Positions 37,185 through 46,262 of a stretch of 64,000 bases of DNA are shown here, piece after piece. Numbering within the stretch: the stretch's first letter is position 1; each line of letters starts with the position of its first letter. A program made the translations under genes and the position numbers. Where the stretch lies: assembly GCA_016185015.1 (NCBI GenBank), contig JACPOI010000028.1, positions 86,173-150,172 of the forward strand, read 5' to 3'. A model generated the notes under the pieces. The model was not told the origin of the DNA and did no database searches. It worked only from the letters and a program-made list of their open reading frames with translations. The stretch comes from Burkholderiales bacterium (GTDB lineage Bacteria > Pseudomonadota > Gammaproteobacteria > Burkholderiales > Burkholderiaceae_C).

Positions 37185-37445
37185 ATGCAAGAAGTGAAGA
37201 TGTACACCACGGCCGTTTGCCCCTACTGCATGCGTGCCAAGCAGCTGCTCAAGTCCAAGGGCGTGGAGCAGATCGAGGAAATCCGCATCGACACCGATCC
37301 CCAGGCGCGCGAGCACATGATGAGCATCACCGGCCGGCGCACCGTGCCGCAGATCTTCATCGGCAGTACCCATGTGGGCGGCTGTGACGACCTGATGGCG
37401 CTGGATGCCCAGGGGGGGCTGGTTTCCCTGCTCCAGTCGGCCTGA
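37185..37445 (+). CDS. grxC: Glutaredoxin 3
   Basis: This 86-residue dithiol glutaredoxin has the CPYC active site (Cys12, Cys15) and the glutathione-binding TVPQIFIG and GGCDDL segments. It reduces disulfides using glutathione. It starts five bases after the rhodanese stop and is followed by a terminator, ahead of secB. Confidence 0.96.
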   Translation: MQEVKMYTTAVCPYCMRAKQLLKSKGVEQIEEIRIDTDPQAREHMMSITGRRTVPQIFIGSTHVGGCDDLMALDAQGGLVSLLQSA

Positions 37446-37468
37446 GATAATCGGCGCCAACCCGATCG

Positions 37469-37509
37469 TGAGCCCGCTCGGTTTCTGCCGGGCGGGCTCT
37501 TATTTTTTT
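37469..37509 (+). terminator. Rho-independent terminator between grxC and secB
   Basis: A stem of about 12 bp (GAGCCCGCTCGG / CCGGGCGGGCTC, mismatched near the loop) is followed by a T-rich tract with seven consecutive T. secB starts 30 bases later. Confidence 0.8.
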
Positions 37510-37538
37510 GACCCCTGTCCATCTCACAAGGCAAGTCC

Positions 37539-37982
37539 ATGGCCGACCAGCAAGAACCCGTTTTCCAGATCCAGCGCGTCTACCTCAAGGAGGCCTCGCT
37601 GGAGCAGCCCAATTCCCCCGGCATCCTGCTGCAGGGCGAGCAGCCTTCGGTCGACATCCAGATCGGCGTCGAGGCCCAGCCGGTGGCTGAGGGTGTCTAC
37701 GAGGTGTGTGTGACGGCCACCGTGCACACCCAGATCGCCGACAAGACCGTGTTCCTGGTCGAGGCCAAGCAGGCCGGCATCTTCGAAATCCGCAACCTGG
37801 CGGAAGACCAGATGGGCCCCATCGTCGGTGTGGTCTGCCCGCAGATCGTCTTCCCCTACCTGCGTGGCAACGTGGCCGACATCGTGCAGCGTGCCGGCTT
37901 CCCGCCCGTGCACCTGGCGGAGATCAATTTCCAGGCCACGTACGAGCAACAGCAACAGGGCAACGGGCTCAAGGTCCAGTAA
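37539..37982 (+). CDS. secB: Protein-export chaperone SecB
   Basis: This cytosolic tetrameric chaperone keeps preproteins unfolded and hands them to SecA. The 147-residue protein shows the typical [19 protein letters not shown] start and the [19 protein letters not shown] segment. A strong terminator separates it from grxC. gpsA follows after 39 bases. Confidence 0.97.
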   Translation: MADQQEPVFQIQRVYLKEASLEQPNSPGILLQGEQPSVDIQIGVEAQPVAEGVYEVCVTATVHTQIADKTVFLVEAKQAGIFEIRNLAEDQMGPIVGVVCPQIVFPYLRGNVADIVQRAGFPPVHLAEINFQATYEQQQQGNGLKVQ

Positions 37983-38021
37983 GGCCGGGGCTATTTCCAC
38001 TTACCGCGGTCATCCCGGAAC

Positions 38022-39038
38022 ATGAAAATCCTCGTGCTTGGAGCCGGTGCCTGGGGTACGGCGCTGGCCATGAGCGCCAGCCAGAACCCGCAGACACGCC
38101 ACGACGTCACCTTGTGGGCGCGGGACGGTGTGCAGGCGCAGGCCATGCGGGTCGCGCGCGTCAACGCGCGTTACCTGCCCGGGCTGGCTTTGCCCGAATC
38201 GCTGCAGGTGATCGACGGGCCGGCTGACGCGCTGGCCGGCCTGCTGCCGGGCCAGGACCTGGTGGTGATCGGCACCCCGATGTCCGGTTTGCGCGGCGTG
38301 CTGCGGAAGATCCAGGCTTGCGATCAGCCCGTGGCCTGGCTGTGCAAGGGCTTCGAGCCCGCCGAACCGGGTGCCCAGGGCCTGTTGGCACACGAAATCC
38401 AGGCCCAGGTGGCGCCCGGCCTGCGGGCCGGCGTGCTCAGCGGCCCGAGCTTTGCGCTGGAGGTGGCCAGGGGCCAGCCCACCGCCCTGGTGGCGGCCAG
38501 CCGCCATGCGGTCGTGCGCGAGCGTTTGGTCCAGGCTTTCCACAGCCCGACACTGCGCATCTATGACAACGAGGACATCGTGGGTGTCGAGGTGGGCGGG
38601 GCCGTCAAGAACGTGCTGGCTATCGCCACGGGCCTGTGCGACGGCCTGAACCTGGGCCTGAACGCCCGGGCGGCGCTCATCACCCGCGGCCTGGCCGAGA
38701 TGACGCGTCTGGGGCTGGCCCTGGGCGCGCGGGCCGAGACCTTCATGGGCCTGTCGGGGCTGGGCGACCTGGTGCTGACCGCCACCGGCGACCTCAGCCG
38801 CAACCGCAAGGTGGGCCTGCTGCTGGCCCAGGGGCAGACGCTGGCGCAGGCGGTGGCCTCGCTGGGCCATGTGGCCGAGGGGGTCTACTGCGCCCGCACC
38901 GTGGTGCAGCGGGCGCAAAGCCTGGGCGTGGACATGCCCATCGCGCAGTGCGTGGTGGCCCTGCTGGATGGCCGCATGCAGCCGGCCCAGGCCGTGGCGG
39001 CCCTGATGGGCCGCACGCCCGGTTCCGAAGCGAAATAA
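38022..39038 (+). CDS. gpsA: NAD(P)H-dependent glycerol-3-phosphate dehydrogenase
   Basis: The enzyme reduces dihydroxyacetone phosphate to sn-glycerol-3-phosphate for phospholipid synthesis. The 338-residue protein has the N-terminal dinucleotide loop GAGAWG (7-12), the catalytic-lysine region [13 protein letters not shown] and GLSGLGDL. It converges with cphA, 23 bases away. It complements the Ugp uptake operon as the second source of glycerol-3-phosphate in this window. Confidence 0.97.
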   Translation: MKILVLGAGAWGTALAMSASQNPQTRHDVTLWARDGVQAQAMRVARVNARYLPGLALPESLQVIDGPADALAGLLPGQDLVVIGTPMSGLRGVLRKIQACDQPVAWLCKGFEPAEPGAQGLLAHEIQAQVAPGLRAGVLSGPSFALEVARGQPTALVAASRHAVVRERLVQAFHSPTLRIYDNEDIVGVEVGGAVKNVLAIATGLCDGLNLGLNARAALITRGLAEMTRLGLALGARAETFMGLSGLGDLVLTATGDLSRNRKVGLLLAQGQTLAQAVASLGHVAEGVYCARTVVQRAQSLGVDMPIAQCVVALLDGRMQPAQAVAALMGRTPGSEAK

Positions 39039-39061
39039 GACCGGGGCTGGACCAGCCGCCC

Positions 39062-41641
39062 TCAGGCGCCGTCGCGGGCGATGCGCGCGCTGATGTGGGC
39101 GATGGCTTCTTCCACCTGGTCCACCAGGATCAGGCACAGGTCTCCCTCACCCAGCTTGTCCATGGCCGTGTCGATGGCCAGGAACTCGCCGCGGATCTCG
39201 TGCACGTCACGAGCGCGCTTGGCCTCGGCCAGGCCTGAGCGCAGCAGCGCCAGCACCTCGCCGTCGGCACGGCCGCGCTGGCAGGCGTCTTCGAACAGTA
39301 CGATCTGGTCGAAGGCATCGCCCAGGATGCGGGTCTGTTCGCGGATGTCCTCGTCGCGCCGGTCACCCGCACCGCTGATGACCACCGAGCGGCGCTGGGC
39401 CGGCATGGCCCCCACGGCCTGCACCAGGGCCAGCATGGCGTCCGGGTTGTGGCCGTAGTCGGCGATGACGGTGGCACCCTTGTAGCGGAAGAGGTTGAAG
39501 CGGCCCTGCGCGTTGTTGCTGTCGTTGTCGAAGGTGGCCAGGCCCTGGCGGATCAACTCCCAGTCCAGTCCGAGTGCCCAGGCGGCACCCACGGAGGCCA
39601 TGACGTTCTCGACCTGGAAGCCGATGGCGCCGCCCAGGGTGAGCGGTACCCCAGCCAGCGGCAGCCGGTGCTGGAACTTGCCCTCGGCAGCGACCAGATG
39701 ACCATCTTCCACATAGACGGCCCGTTTGCCCTGGGCCAGGTGCGTGGCCATGACCGGGTTGTGGCGGTCGGCGGCGAAGTAGGTGACCAGGCCGCTGCGG
39801 CATTGGCTGGCCATGGCGGCGACGATGGGGTCGGTCGCGTTCAGCACGGCGGTGCCCTTGTCGGAGATGTTCTGCACGATCACGCGCTTGAGCACCGCCA
39901 GGTCTTCCACCGTGGTGATGAAGTTCAGGCCCAGGTGGTCACCAGCCCCGACGTTGGTGACCACCGCCACGTCGCAGCGGTCGAAGGCCAGGCCTTCGCG
40001 CAGCATGCCGCCGCGTGCGGTTTCCAGCACGGCGGCGTCCACATCGGGGTGCTGCAGCACATTGCGCGCGCTCTTGGGGCCGCTGCAGTCGCCGGTGTCG
40101 ATGCGCTCGCCGGCGATGTAGACGCCGTCGGTGCTGGTCATGCCTACGCGCAGCTTGTTCTGCGTGAGCAGGTGGGCGATCAGGCGCACGGTGGTGGTCT
40201 TGCCGTTGGTGCCGGTCACGGCCACCAGCGGGATGCGGCCATTCTCATGTTCCGCGAACATGGTGGAGATGATGGCCTCGCCCACCGCACGTCCCTTGCC
40301 ATAGGAGGGCGAGAGGTGCATGCGCAGGCCGGGTGCGGCGTTGACTTCGACCACGCCGCCACCGGTTTCCTCCAGCGGCTGCAGGATGTTGTCGCAGACC
40401 ATGTCCACACCGCAGATGTCCAGCCCGACCATCTTGGCAGCAATGATGGCGCGGTGTGCCACCTCGGGGTGCACGTCGTCGGTCACGTCGGTGGCGCTGC
40501 CGCCGGTCGAAAGATTGGCGTTGTGGCGCAGCGCGACGCGCCGGCCGCGCGCCGGCACCGAATCGGCGTTCAGCCCCTGGCCGGCCAGGCAGGCCAGCGC
40601 GATATCGTCAAAGCGGATCTTGGTCAGCGAGGTCGAATGGCCGGTGCCGCGGCGCGGGTCCAGGTTGACCTGGTCGACCAGCTGGCGCACGCTGTGCTCG
40701 CCGTCGCCCACCACGGTCGGCGGGTCGCGGCGCGCGGCGGCGACCAGCTTGTTGCCCACCACCAGCAGGCGGAAATCGTTGCCCGGCAGGAAGCGCTCGA
40801 CCAGGATCTCGTTGTCGAACTCGGAGGCGGCCGCGTAGGCCTTGAGCAACTGCTCGCGCGTGGTGATGTTGACGGTGACGCCCTTGCCCTGGTTGCCGTT
40901 CTTGGGTTTGATCACCACGGGCAGGCCGATCTCGCCGGCGGCGGCCCAGGCCTCTTCGGCCGACGTGATCTCACGCCCCAGCGGCACCGGCACGCCGGCG
41001 CTGGCCAGCAGCTTCTTGGTCAGTTCCTTGTCCTGGGCGATCGATTCGGAGATCGCGCTGGTCACGTCCATCTCGGCGGCCTGGATGCGGCGCTGCTTGC
41101 TGCCCCAGCCGAACTGGATCATGCTGCCCGAGGTCATGCGGCGGTAGGGGATGCCGCGGGCCGTCGCCGCGTCGGCGATGCAGCCCGTGCTCGGGCCCAG
41201 GCGCACGTCCTCGTCGAGTTCGCGCAGCTGGCCCAGCGCGGCGGCGAGGTCAAACGGGGTGTCTTCCAGGGCCGCGCGGCACAGGTTCTGCGCCATTTCC
41301 AGGGCCATGCGGCCGACAGCCTCTTCGGAATATTCGACCACCACCTGGTACACGCCGGGTTCGACCGTGGGCGTGGTGCGGCTGAAAGTGACCGGGCAGC
41401 CGGCTTGGGCCTGCAGGCCCAGCGTGGCCAGTTCCAGCACATGGGCCAGGGGCACCGTGTCGTCATGGCCGGTCGGGTTCAGCGGCAGGATCTGCGGGAA
41501 GCGCGTGCGCAGGCGCAGACCGAAGTTCTGGCGCGCGCTGAGTTCGCACTCCGCCGGCGTGCAGTGCACGACGGCCTCGATGGCGGTGTGGTGGCTCCAC
41601 AGATTGGGGCCGCGCAGGGCGCGTATGCGTTTGACTTCCAT
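39062..41641 (-). CDS. cphA: Cyanophycin synthetase (full-length)
   Basis: The enzyme polymerises aspartate and arginine, using ATP, into cyanophycin, a non-ribosomal nitrogen reserve. The 859-residue protein has an N-terminal domain (to about 160), an ATP-grasp domain (about 200-470: VIKPKNGNQGKGV, then VEVNAAPGLRMHL) that adds Asp, and a complete Mur-ligase-like domain with P-loop GTNGKTTT (Lys481) and a C-terminal ligase part (ADYGHNPDAM, GAGDRRDEDI) that adds Arg. It follows the CphA-like gene with one base between them. No cyanophycinase gene is in the window. Confidence 0.96.
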   Translation of the reverse strand: MEVKRIRALRGPNLWSHHTAIEAVVHCTPAECELSARQNFGLRLRTRFPQILPLNPTGHDDTVPLAHVLELATLGLQAQAGCPVTFSRTTPTVEPGVYQVVVEYSEEAVGRMALEMAQNLCRAALEDTPFDLAAALGQLRELDEDVRLGPSTGCIADAATARGIPYRRMTSGSMIQFGWGSKQRRIQAAEMDVTSAISESIAQDKELTKKLLASAGVPVPLGREITSAEEAWAAAGEIGLPVVIKPKNGNQGKGVTVNITTREQLLKAYAAASEFDNEILVERFLPGNDFRLLVVGNKLVAAARRDPPTVVGDGEHSVRQLVDQVNLDPRRGTGHSTSLTKIRFDDIALACLAGQGLNADSVPARGRRVALRHNANLSTGGSATDVTDDVHPEVAHRAIIAAKMVGLDICGVDMVCDNILQPLEETGGGVVEVNAAPGLRMHLSPSYGKGRAVGEAIISTMFAEHENGRIPLVAVTGTNGKTTTVRLIAHLLTQNKLRVGMTSTDGVYIAGERIDTGDCSGPKSARNVLQHPDVDAAVLETARGGMLREGLAFDRCDVAVVTNVGAGDHLGLNFITTVEDLAVLKRVIVQNISDKGTAVLNATDPIVAAMASQCRSGLVTYFAADRHNPVMATHLAQGKRAVYVEDGHLVAAEGKFQHRLPLAGVPLTLGGAIGFQVENVMASVGAAWALGLDWELIRQGLATFDNDSNNAQGRFNLFRYKGATVIADYGHNPDAMLALVQAVGAMPAQRRSVVISGAGDRRDEDIREQTRILGDAFDQIVLFEDACQRGRADGEVLALLRSGLAEAKRARDVHEIRGEFLAIDTAMDKLGEGDLCLILVDQVEEAIAHISARIARDGA

Positions 41642-41642
41642 A

Positions 41643-43808
41643 TCAGTGGTCGTTGGTGAGGTTGGCCTTGAAGGTGCGCAGGCCGGCGCCGATCAGTTCG
41701 GGGCGGACGTCCAGCGCCCAGGCGGTGGCGACGGCGGCCATCACCATGTCGGGTTTGGCAGCCTTGGTCGGGTTGAGCGAGTCCAGCGGCACTTCGCTGA
41801 CCTCGTCCATGCCCTGGGCCAGCACGATGTGGCGGTCGCGCAGGAATACGGTGCGCTCGCCCTGCTGGCGATGCTGGGCGATGGCTGGCAGCTGGGCGTC
41901 GGAGCCGTAGAAGATGACCTTGCCGTCGCACAGCGCGGCCATCTCGACCACGCGCGGATCGGCGGCGTTGAGCACCGCCGTGCCGCTGGGCAGGATCACG
42001 TCGACCTGGGTGCGCACCACGTTGTAGAGCTTGTCGGCGTCGTCGATGTAGAACTCGGCCAGGTCCTCCAGGCCGTCCAGATCGGTGACCACGCCCACCG
42101 TGCAGCGGTCATAGGCCAGGCCCTCGGACAGGATGGCGCGATGGGTGTGCTCGAACACGGCCGCTTCCAGCGAGCGGTTGATCAGCAGGCGCTGGCCGGT
42201 TTCCCAGTCCGAACCGTCACGGGCCTCGACCTGGCGCGGGCCGAGGAAGAAGCCGTCGCGGCAGGCCAGGCCGACCTGGGTACCGTTGATGTGCAGCAGC
42301 CAGTTCACCATGCGCGCGATGCGGGTGGTGTTGCGCGTGCCGGTGATGCCGACGATGGGGATGCGGCCCTGGTCTTCGCCGGGGAAGAGGTGGGCCACGA
42401 TGGCCTGGCCGACGTTGCGCGGCTGGCCTTCGGCGGGCTTGAGGTGCATGAGCAGGCCGGGGCCGGCGTTGACCTCGATGATGGCGCCGCCCTGCTCGGC
42501 CAGGGGCCTGGAGATGTCGGGTGTGACCAAGTCGATGCCGGCGATGTCCAGTCCGACCACCCGTGCGGCCAGCGCGGCGGCGGCGGCCACCTGGGGATGC
42601 ACCTGGTCGGTCACGTCGTAGGCCAGGTCGCCGTGGCGACGGATCAGAACCACCTGGCCGGGCGGTGGCACGGAGGCGCCGTTGTAGCCCTGGCGCGAGA
42701 GTTCGAGCTGGGCGATCGGCTCCTTGTCCAGGATCAGCGGCTCCAGGGGGAATTGTTCTTCCTCGCCGCAGCGCGGGTCGCTGTTGATCTGGCTGTCGAT
42801 CAGCTGCAGGATGGTGGAGCGGCCGTCGCCGGTGACGACCTGCTTCTTGCCGCGCGTGGCGGCCACCACCTGCCGGCCCACGACCAGCAGGCGATGGGCC
42901 TCGCCCTCGATGTACTTTTCCACCAGCACGCCGCTGCCCTCGGCATCGGCGGCATACCAGGCTTTCTCGACGTCCTCGCGCGTGTGCAGGTCGGTGAACA
43001 CGCCGCGGCCGTGGTTGGCGTCGGTCGGCTTGACGGTGATCGGCACGCCGATATCCTGGGCCACGCTCCAGGCCTGCTCGGGGCTGTCGACCTCTTCGCC
43101 TTCGGGGACCGGCACGCCGCAGGACTGCAGCAGCTCCTTGGTGAGCTGCTTGTCGCTGGCAATGCTCTCGGCGATGGCGCTGGTCTGGTCGGTCTCGGCG
43201 GTCCAGATGCGGTGCTGGCGCGCGCCATAGCCCAGCTGCACCAGGTTGCCGTCGTTCAGGCGGATGTGCGGAATGCGGCGATCGGTGGCGGCTTCGACGA
43301 TGTGCGCCGTGCTCGGGCCCAGGAAGAGCCGGTCGCACAGCTCGCGCAGGCGGGCGATGGTGGCGGACACGTCATAGGGCCGGTCCTCGATGGCGGCCAG
43401 CAGCAGTTCGCGCCCGGCCTCCAGCGCGGCCCGGCCGACTTCTACCTGCCGGGTCCGGAAGGCCATCTTGTAGACGCCATGCTTGGAGGTCATGCGGGTC
43501 TTGCCAAAGCCGGTCTGCATGCCGGCCTGGGTTTGCAACTCCAGCACCACGTGTTCCAGGATGTGCCCGGCCCAGGTGCCGTCGCGCAGCCGCTCCAGGA
43601 AGCCACCGGGTTCGCCCACCCCGCAACGATGCTGGGCCAGGCCGGGAAGCATGCCGGTCAAACGCTCGTAAAATCCGGGGATGACATTGGAAGGCCGGTC
43701 TTCCAGGTCCCCCAGGTCCAGCCAGGTCTCGATGACCGGGCGATAAGTCCAGATGTTGGGACCGCGCAGATGGCTGACCCGCAGAATTTGAAGGTTTTTT
43801 TGAGTCAT
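41643..43808 (-). CDS. Cyanophycin synthetase-like protein (CphA', degenerate Mur domain)
   Basis: This 721-residue homologue of the next gene keeps the N-terminal domain and the ATP-grasp domain (PITVKPTDANHGRGV, IIEVNAGPGLLMHL). Its Mur-ligase P-loop reads GTRNTTR near residues 490-496 where cphA has GTNGKTTT: the ATP-binding lysine is lost. It also ends near the residue where cphA continues with its C-terminal ligase part, so it is about 140 residues shorter. It probably cannot add Arg in the usual way. By analogy with CphA2 of cyanobacteria it might use preformed beta-Asp-Arg dipeptides or help the partner; this is inference. Confidence 0.9.
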   Translation of the reverse strand: MTQKNLQILRVSHLRGPNIWTYRPVIETWLDLGDLEDRPSNVIPGFYERLTGMLPGLAQHRCGVGEPGGFLERLRDGTWAGHILEHVVLELQTQAGMQTGFGKTRMTSKHGVYKMAFRTRQVEVGRAALEAGRELLLAAIEDRPYDVSATIARLRELCDRLFLGPSTAHIVEAATDRRIPHIRLNDGNLVQLGYGARQHRIWTAETDQTSAIAESIASDKQLTKELLQSCGVPVPEGEEVDSPEQAWSVAQDIGVPITVKPTDANHGRGVFTDLHTREDVEKAWYAADAEGSGVLVEKYIEGEAHRLLVVGRQVVAATRGKKQVVTGDGRSTILQLIDSQINSDPRCGEEEQFPLEPLILDKEPIAQLELSRQGYNGASVPPPGQVVLIRRHGDLAYDVTDQVHPQVAAAAALAARVVGLDIAGIDLVTPDISRPLAEQGGAIIEVNAGPGLLMHLKPAEGQPRNVGQAIVAHLFPGEDQGRIPIVGITGTRNTTRIARMVNWLLHINGTQVGLACRDGFFLGPRQVEARDGSDWETGQRLLINRSLEAAVFEHTHRAILSEGLAYDRCTVGVVTDLDGLEDLAEFYIDDADKLYNVVRTQVDVILPSGTAVLNAADPRVVEMAALCDGKVIFYGSDAQLPAIAQHRQQGERTVFLRDRHIVLAQGMDEVSEVPLDSLNPTKAAKPDMVMAAVATAWALDVRPELIGAGLRTFKANLTNDH

Positions 43809-43854
43809 GAAGCTAGGCAGGGTGAACTATCGGTCCCTGCGGTGGTCTTGCTCG

Positions 43855-43867
43855 CTGGCAGTGCCAG
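43855..43867. promoter_or_regulatory. Perfect 13-bp palindrome between the divergent cyanophycin gene pairs
   Basis: CTGGCA-G-TGCCAG lies in the 150-base region that must hold the promoters of both the cphA'-cphA and the ABC-DUF1854 pairs. It is a plausible shared operator. It does not fit the GG/GC spacing of a sigma-54 promoter on either strand. Confidence 0.4.
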
Positions 43868-43958
43868 ATCGGGCGATGGCTGCGGTATGTCTCCAAGGTG
43901 CCGTGCATAAAACGGGGACAATCGACATCAGCAAATCCTTACCCAGGTACCGGACTCC

Positions 43959-46262
43959 ATGACTCGCTCTACCCCGCCAGCAGCTCTATTATCTTTCAGC
44001 GACGTTCCGGCGGAATGGCTGGCTGAAATACGCACACAACTGCACCCTGATGAGAACGTCCAGGCGGTGCTGGAGGTTGACCTCGACACCCGCCTGCAGT
44101 TCGGCCGCGGCCTGCTGGTGGCCACCGACCAACGCCTGCTGGCCCGGGCGCCGGGCCAGTCTGAATGGCAGGCCTGGGCCTACCACCCCGCCCTGAAACT
44201 GAACCAGCACGACCACGCCGGTGTCGGCCATCTGGAGCTGCTGGACGGCCAGGGCCGGCTGGCGCACTGGTGTTACACCTTGGGACAAAATCTGCAGGCC
44301 GTGCGTCTGGCCGAGCAGGTGGGTCGCCAGCTGCGCAGCCTGAGCACCGGCCAGCCGGTGCCCGTCCCCGTCGGCCACGACTGCCCGATCTGCAAGGCGC
44401 CCCTCGATCCCGGCCAGGACGAGTGCCCGATCTGCGCCAAGGTCATCCACACCCCGCCCTCGACCTGGACCCTGCTGCGCCTGTGGCGCTTCGCCAAACC
44501 CTACAAGGGCCAGTTGCTGCTGGGGTTCGTGCTCACGTTGCTGGGCACCGCCGCCAGCCTGGTGCCGCCCTACCTGACCATGCCACTGATGGACGAGGTG
44601 CTGGTGCCGCTGGAGGCCGGCAAGCAGGTCGACCCCATGCTGGTCGTGCTCTACCTCAGTGGCCTGCTGGGGGCCGCTGTGGTGGCCTGGGGCCTGACCT
44701 GGGCCAAGACCTATATCCTGGCCCTGGTGTCCGAGCGCATCGGCGCCGACCTGCGCACCACCACCTATGACCACCTGATGCGCCTGTCGCTCGAATACTT
44801 CGGCGGCAAGCGCACCGGTGACCTGATGGCGCGTATTGGCAGCGAGACCGACCGCATCTGCGTCTTCCTCTCGCTGCATCTGCTGGATTTCTTCACCGAT
44901 CTCATCATGCTGCTGATGACGGCGGCCATCCTCTTCTCCATCAACCCCTGGCTGGCGCTGGCCACGCTGATCCCGCTGCCCATCATCATGTGGATGATCC
45001 ATGCGGTGCGCCACCGCCTCAAGACCGGTTTCGAGAAGATCGACCGCGTCTGGTCCGAAGTCACCAGCGTGCTGGCCGACACCATTCCCGGCATCCGCGT
45101 GGTCAAGGCCTTTGCCCAGGAAAAGCGCGAATCGGCCCGTTTCCACGAGGCCAACCGCCAGAACCTGCTGGTCAACGACCGCATCAACAAGATCTGGTCC
45201 CTGTTCGCGCCCAGCATCTCCTTCCTAACCGAGGTCGGTCTGCTGGTGGTCTGGGGCGTGGGCGTCTGGCTGATCGCCAAAGGCGAGACCTCGGTGGGCG
45301 TGCTCACCGCCTTCATCGCCTACATCAGCCGTTTCTACGGGCGCCTGGATTCCATGAGCCGCATCGTCTCCTGGACCGAGCACTCGGCCTCGGCCACCAA
45401 GCGCATCTTCGACATCCTGGACCACGTCTCCAGCGTGCCCGAGCCGGCGCAACCGGTGCACCTGACGCAGGTGCAGGGCCGCATCGAGGTGCGCGACGTC
45501 GGTTTCCGCTACGGTAACCGCGAGGTCAACCGCGGCATCAACATCACCATCGAACCCGGCCAGATGGTGGGCCTGGTCGGCCACAGCGGATCGGGCAAGA
45601 GCACCCTGGTCAACCTGATCTGCCGCTTCTACGACGTGACCGAGGGTTCGATCCGCATCGACGGCATCGACATCCGTTCCCTGCCGGTGGCCGAGTACCG
45701 CCGCAACATCGGCCTGGTGCTGCAGGAACCCTTCCTCTTCTTCGGCACCATTGCCGAGAACATCGCCTACGGCAAACCTGACGCCACGCGCGAGCAGGTC
45801 ATGGCGGCTGCGCGCGCCGCGCACGCGCACGAGTTCATCCTGCGCCTGCCTCAGGGTTACGACTCCATCGTCGGTGAGCGCGGCCAGGGCCTGTCGGGCG
45901 GCGAGCGTCAGCGTATCTCGATCGCGCGAGCGCTCCTCATCGACCCGCGCATCCTGATCCTGGACGAAGCCACGGCCTCGGTGGACTCCGAGACCGAGAA
46001 GGAGATCCAGAAGGCGCTGGACAATCTGGTGCAGGGCCGCACCACCATCGCGATTGCCCACCGCCTCTCCACGCTGCAACGCGCCGACCGCCTGATCGTG
46101 CTGGACCGCGGCCAGGTGGTGGAGGAGGGCACGCACGATGAGCTCATGGCACGCCAGGGCGCCTACTACAACCTCTACCAGGCGCAGGCGCGCAACGTGG
46201 ATACCGACATGGATGACGCCGAGGCGGAAGTGAACCCCGAACGCAAGGACGACGCCAAATGA
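43959..46262 (+). CDS. Cyanophycin-associated ABC transporter (fused permease and ATPase)
   Basis: The 767-residue protein has four parts. Residues 1-130 form a PH/GRAM-like module (RGLLVATDQRLLAR). Residues 142-159 form a zinc ribbon with C-P-x-C twice (Cys142, 145, 156, 159). Residues about 175-460 are an exporter-type six-helix membrane domain (FGGKRTGDLMARI coupling region). Residues about 490-740 are an ATPase with Walker A GHSGSGKST (from 541), signature LSGGERQR (645-652) and Walker B ILILDEATAS. It overlaps the DUF1854 gene by four bases and is divergent from cphA'. Genes of this type sit beside cyanophycin genes in Burkholderiales; the transported substrate is unknown. Confidence 0.88.
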   Translation: MTRSTPPAALLSFSDVPAEWLAEIRTQLHPDENVQAVLEVDLDTRLQFGRGLLVATDQRLLARAPGQSEWQAWAYHPALKLNQHDHAGVGHLELLDGQGRLAHWCYTLGQNLQAVRLAEQVGRQLRSLSTGQPVPVPVGHDCPICKAPLDPGQDECPICAKVIHTPPSTWTLLRLWRFAKPYKGQLLLGFVLTLLGTAASLVPPYLTMPLMDEVLVPLEAGKQVDPMLVVLYLSGLLGAAVVAWGLTWAKTYILALVSERIGADLRTTTYDHLMRLSLEYFGGKRTGDLMARIGSETDRICVFLSLHLLDFFTDLIMLLMTAAILFSINPWLALATLIPLPIIMWMIHAVRHRLKTGFEKIDRVWSEVTSVLADTIPGIRVVKAFAQEKRESARFHEANRQNLLVNDRINKIWSLFAPSISFLTEVGLLVVWGVGVWLIAKGETSVGVLTAFIAYISRFYGRLDSMSRIVSWTEHSASATKRIFDILDHVSSVPEPAQPVHLTQVQGRIEVRDVGFRYGNREVNRGINITIEPGQMVGLVGHSGSGKSTLVNLICRFYDVTEGSIRIDGIDIRSLPVAEYRRNIGLVLQEPFLFFGTIAENIAYGKPDATREQVMAAARAAHAHEFILRLPQGYDSIVGERGQGLSGGERQRISIARALLIDPRILILDEATASVDSETEKEIQKALDNLVQGRTTIAIAHRLSTLQRADRLIVLDRGQVVEEGTHDELMARQGAYYNLYQAQARNVDTDMDDAEAEVNPERKDDAK

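Noticed and set aside
43850..43875. Sigma-54 promoter in the cyanophycin divergent region (TGGCA-like)
   Set aside because: The GG and GC dinucleotides of the -24/-12 consensus cannot be placed at the required spacing on either strand; only the palindrome is reported.
39449..43910. Long plus-strand open frames (736 and 919 codons) opposite cphA and cphA'
   Set aside because: These are GC-rich antisense shadows of well-recognised synthetase genes; the translations are low-complexity and rich in H, V, G and Q.
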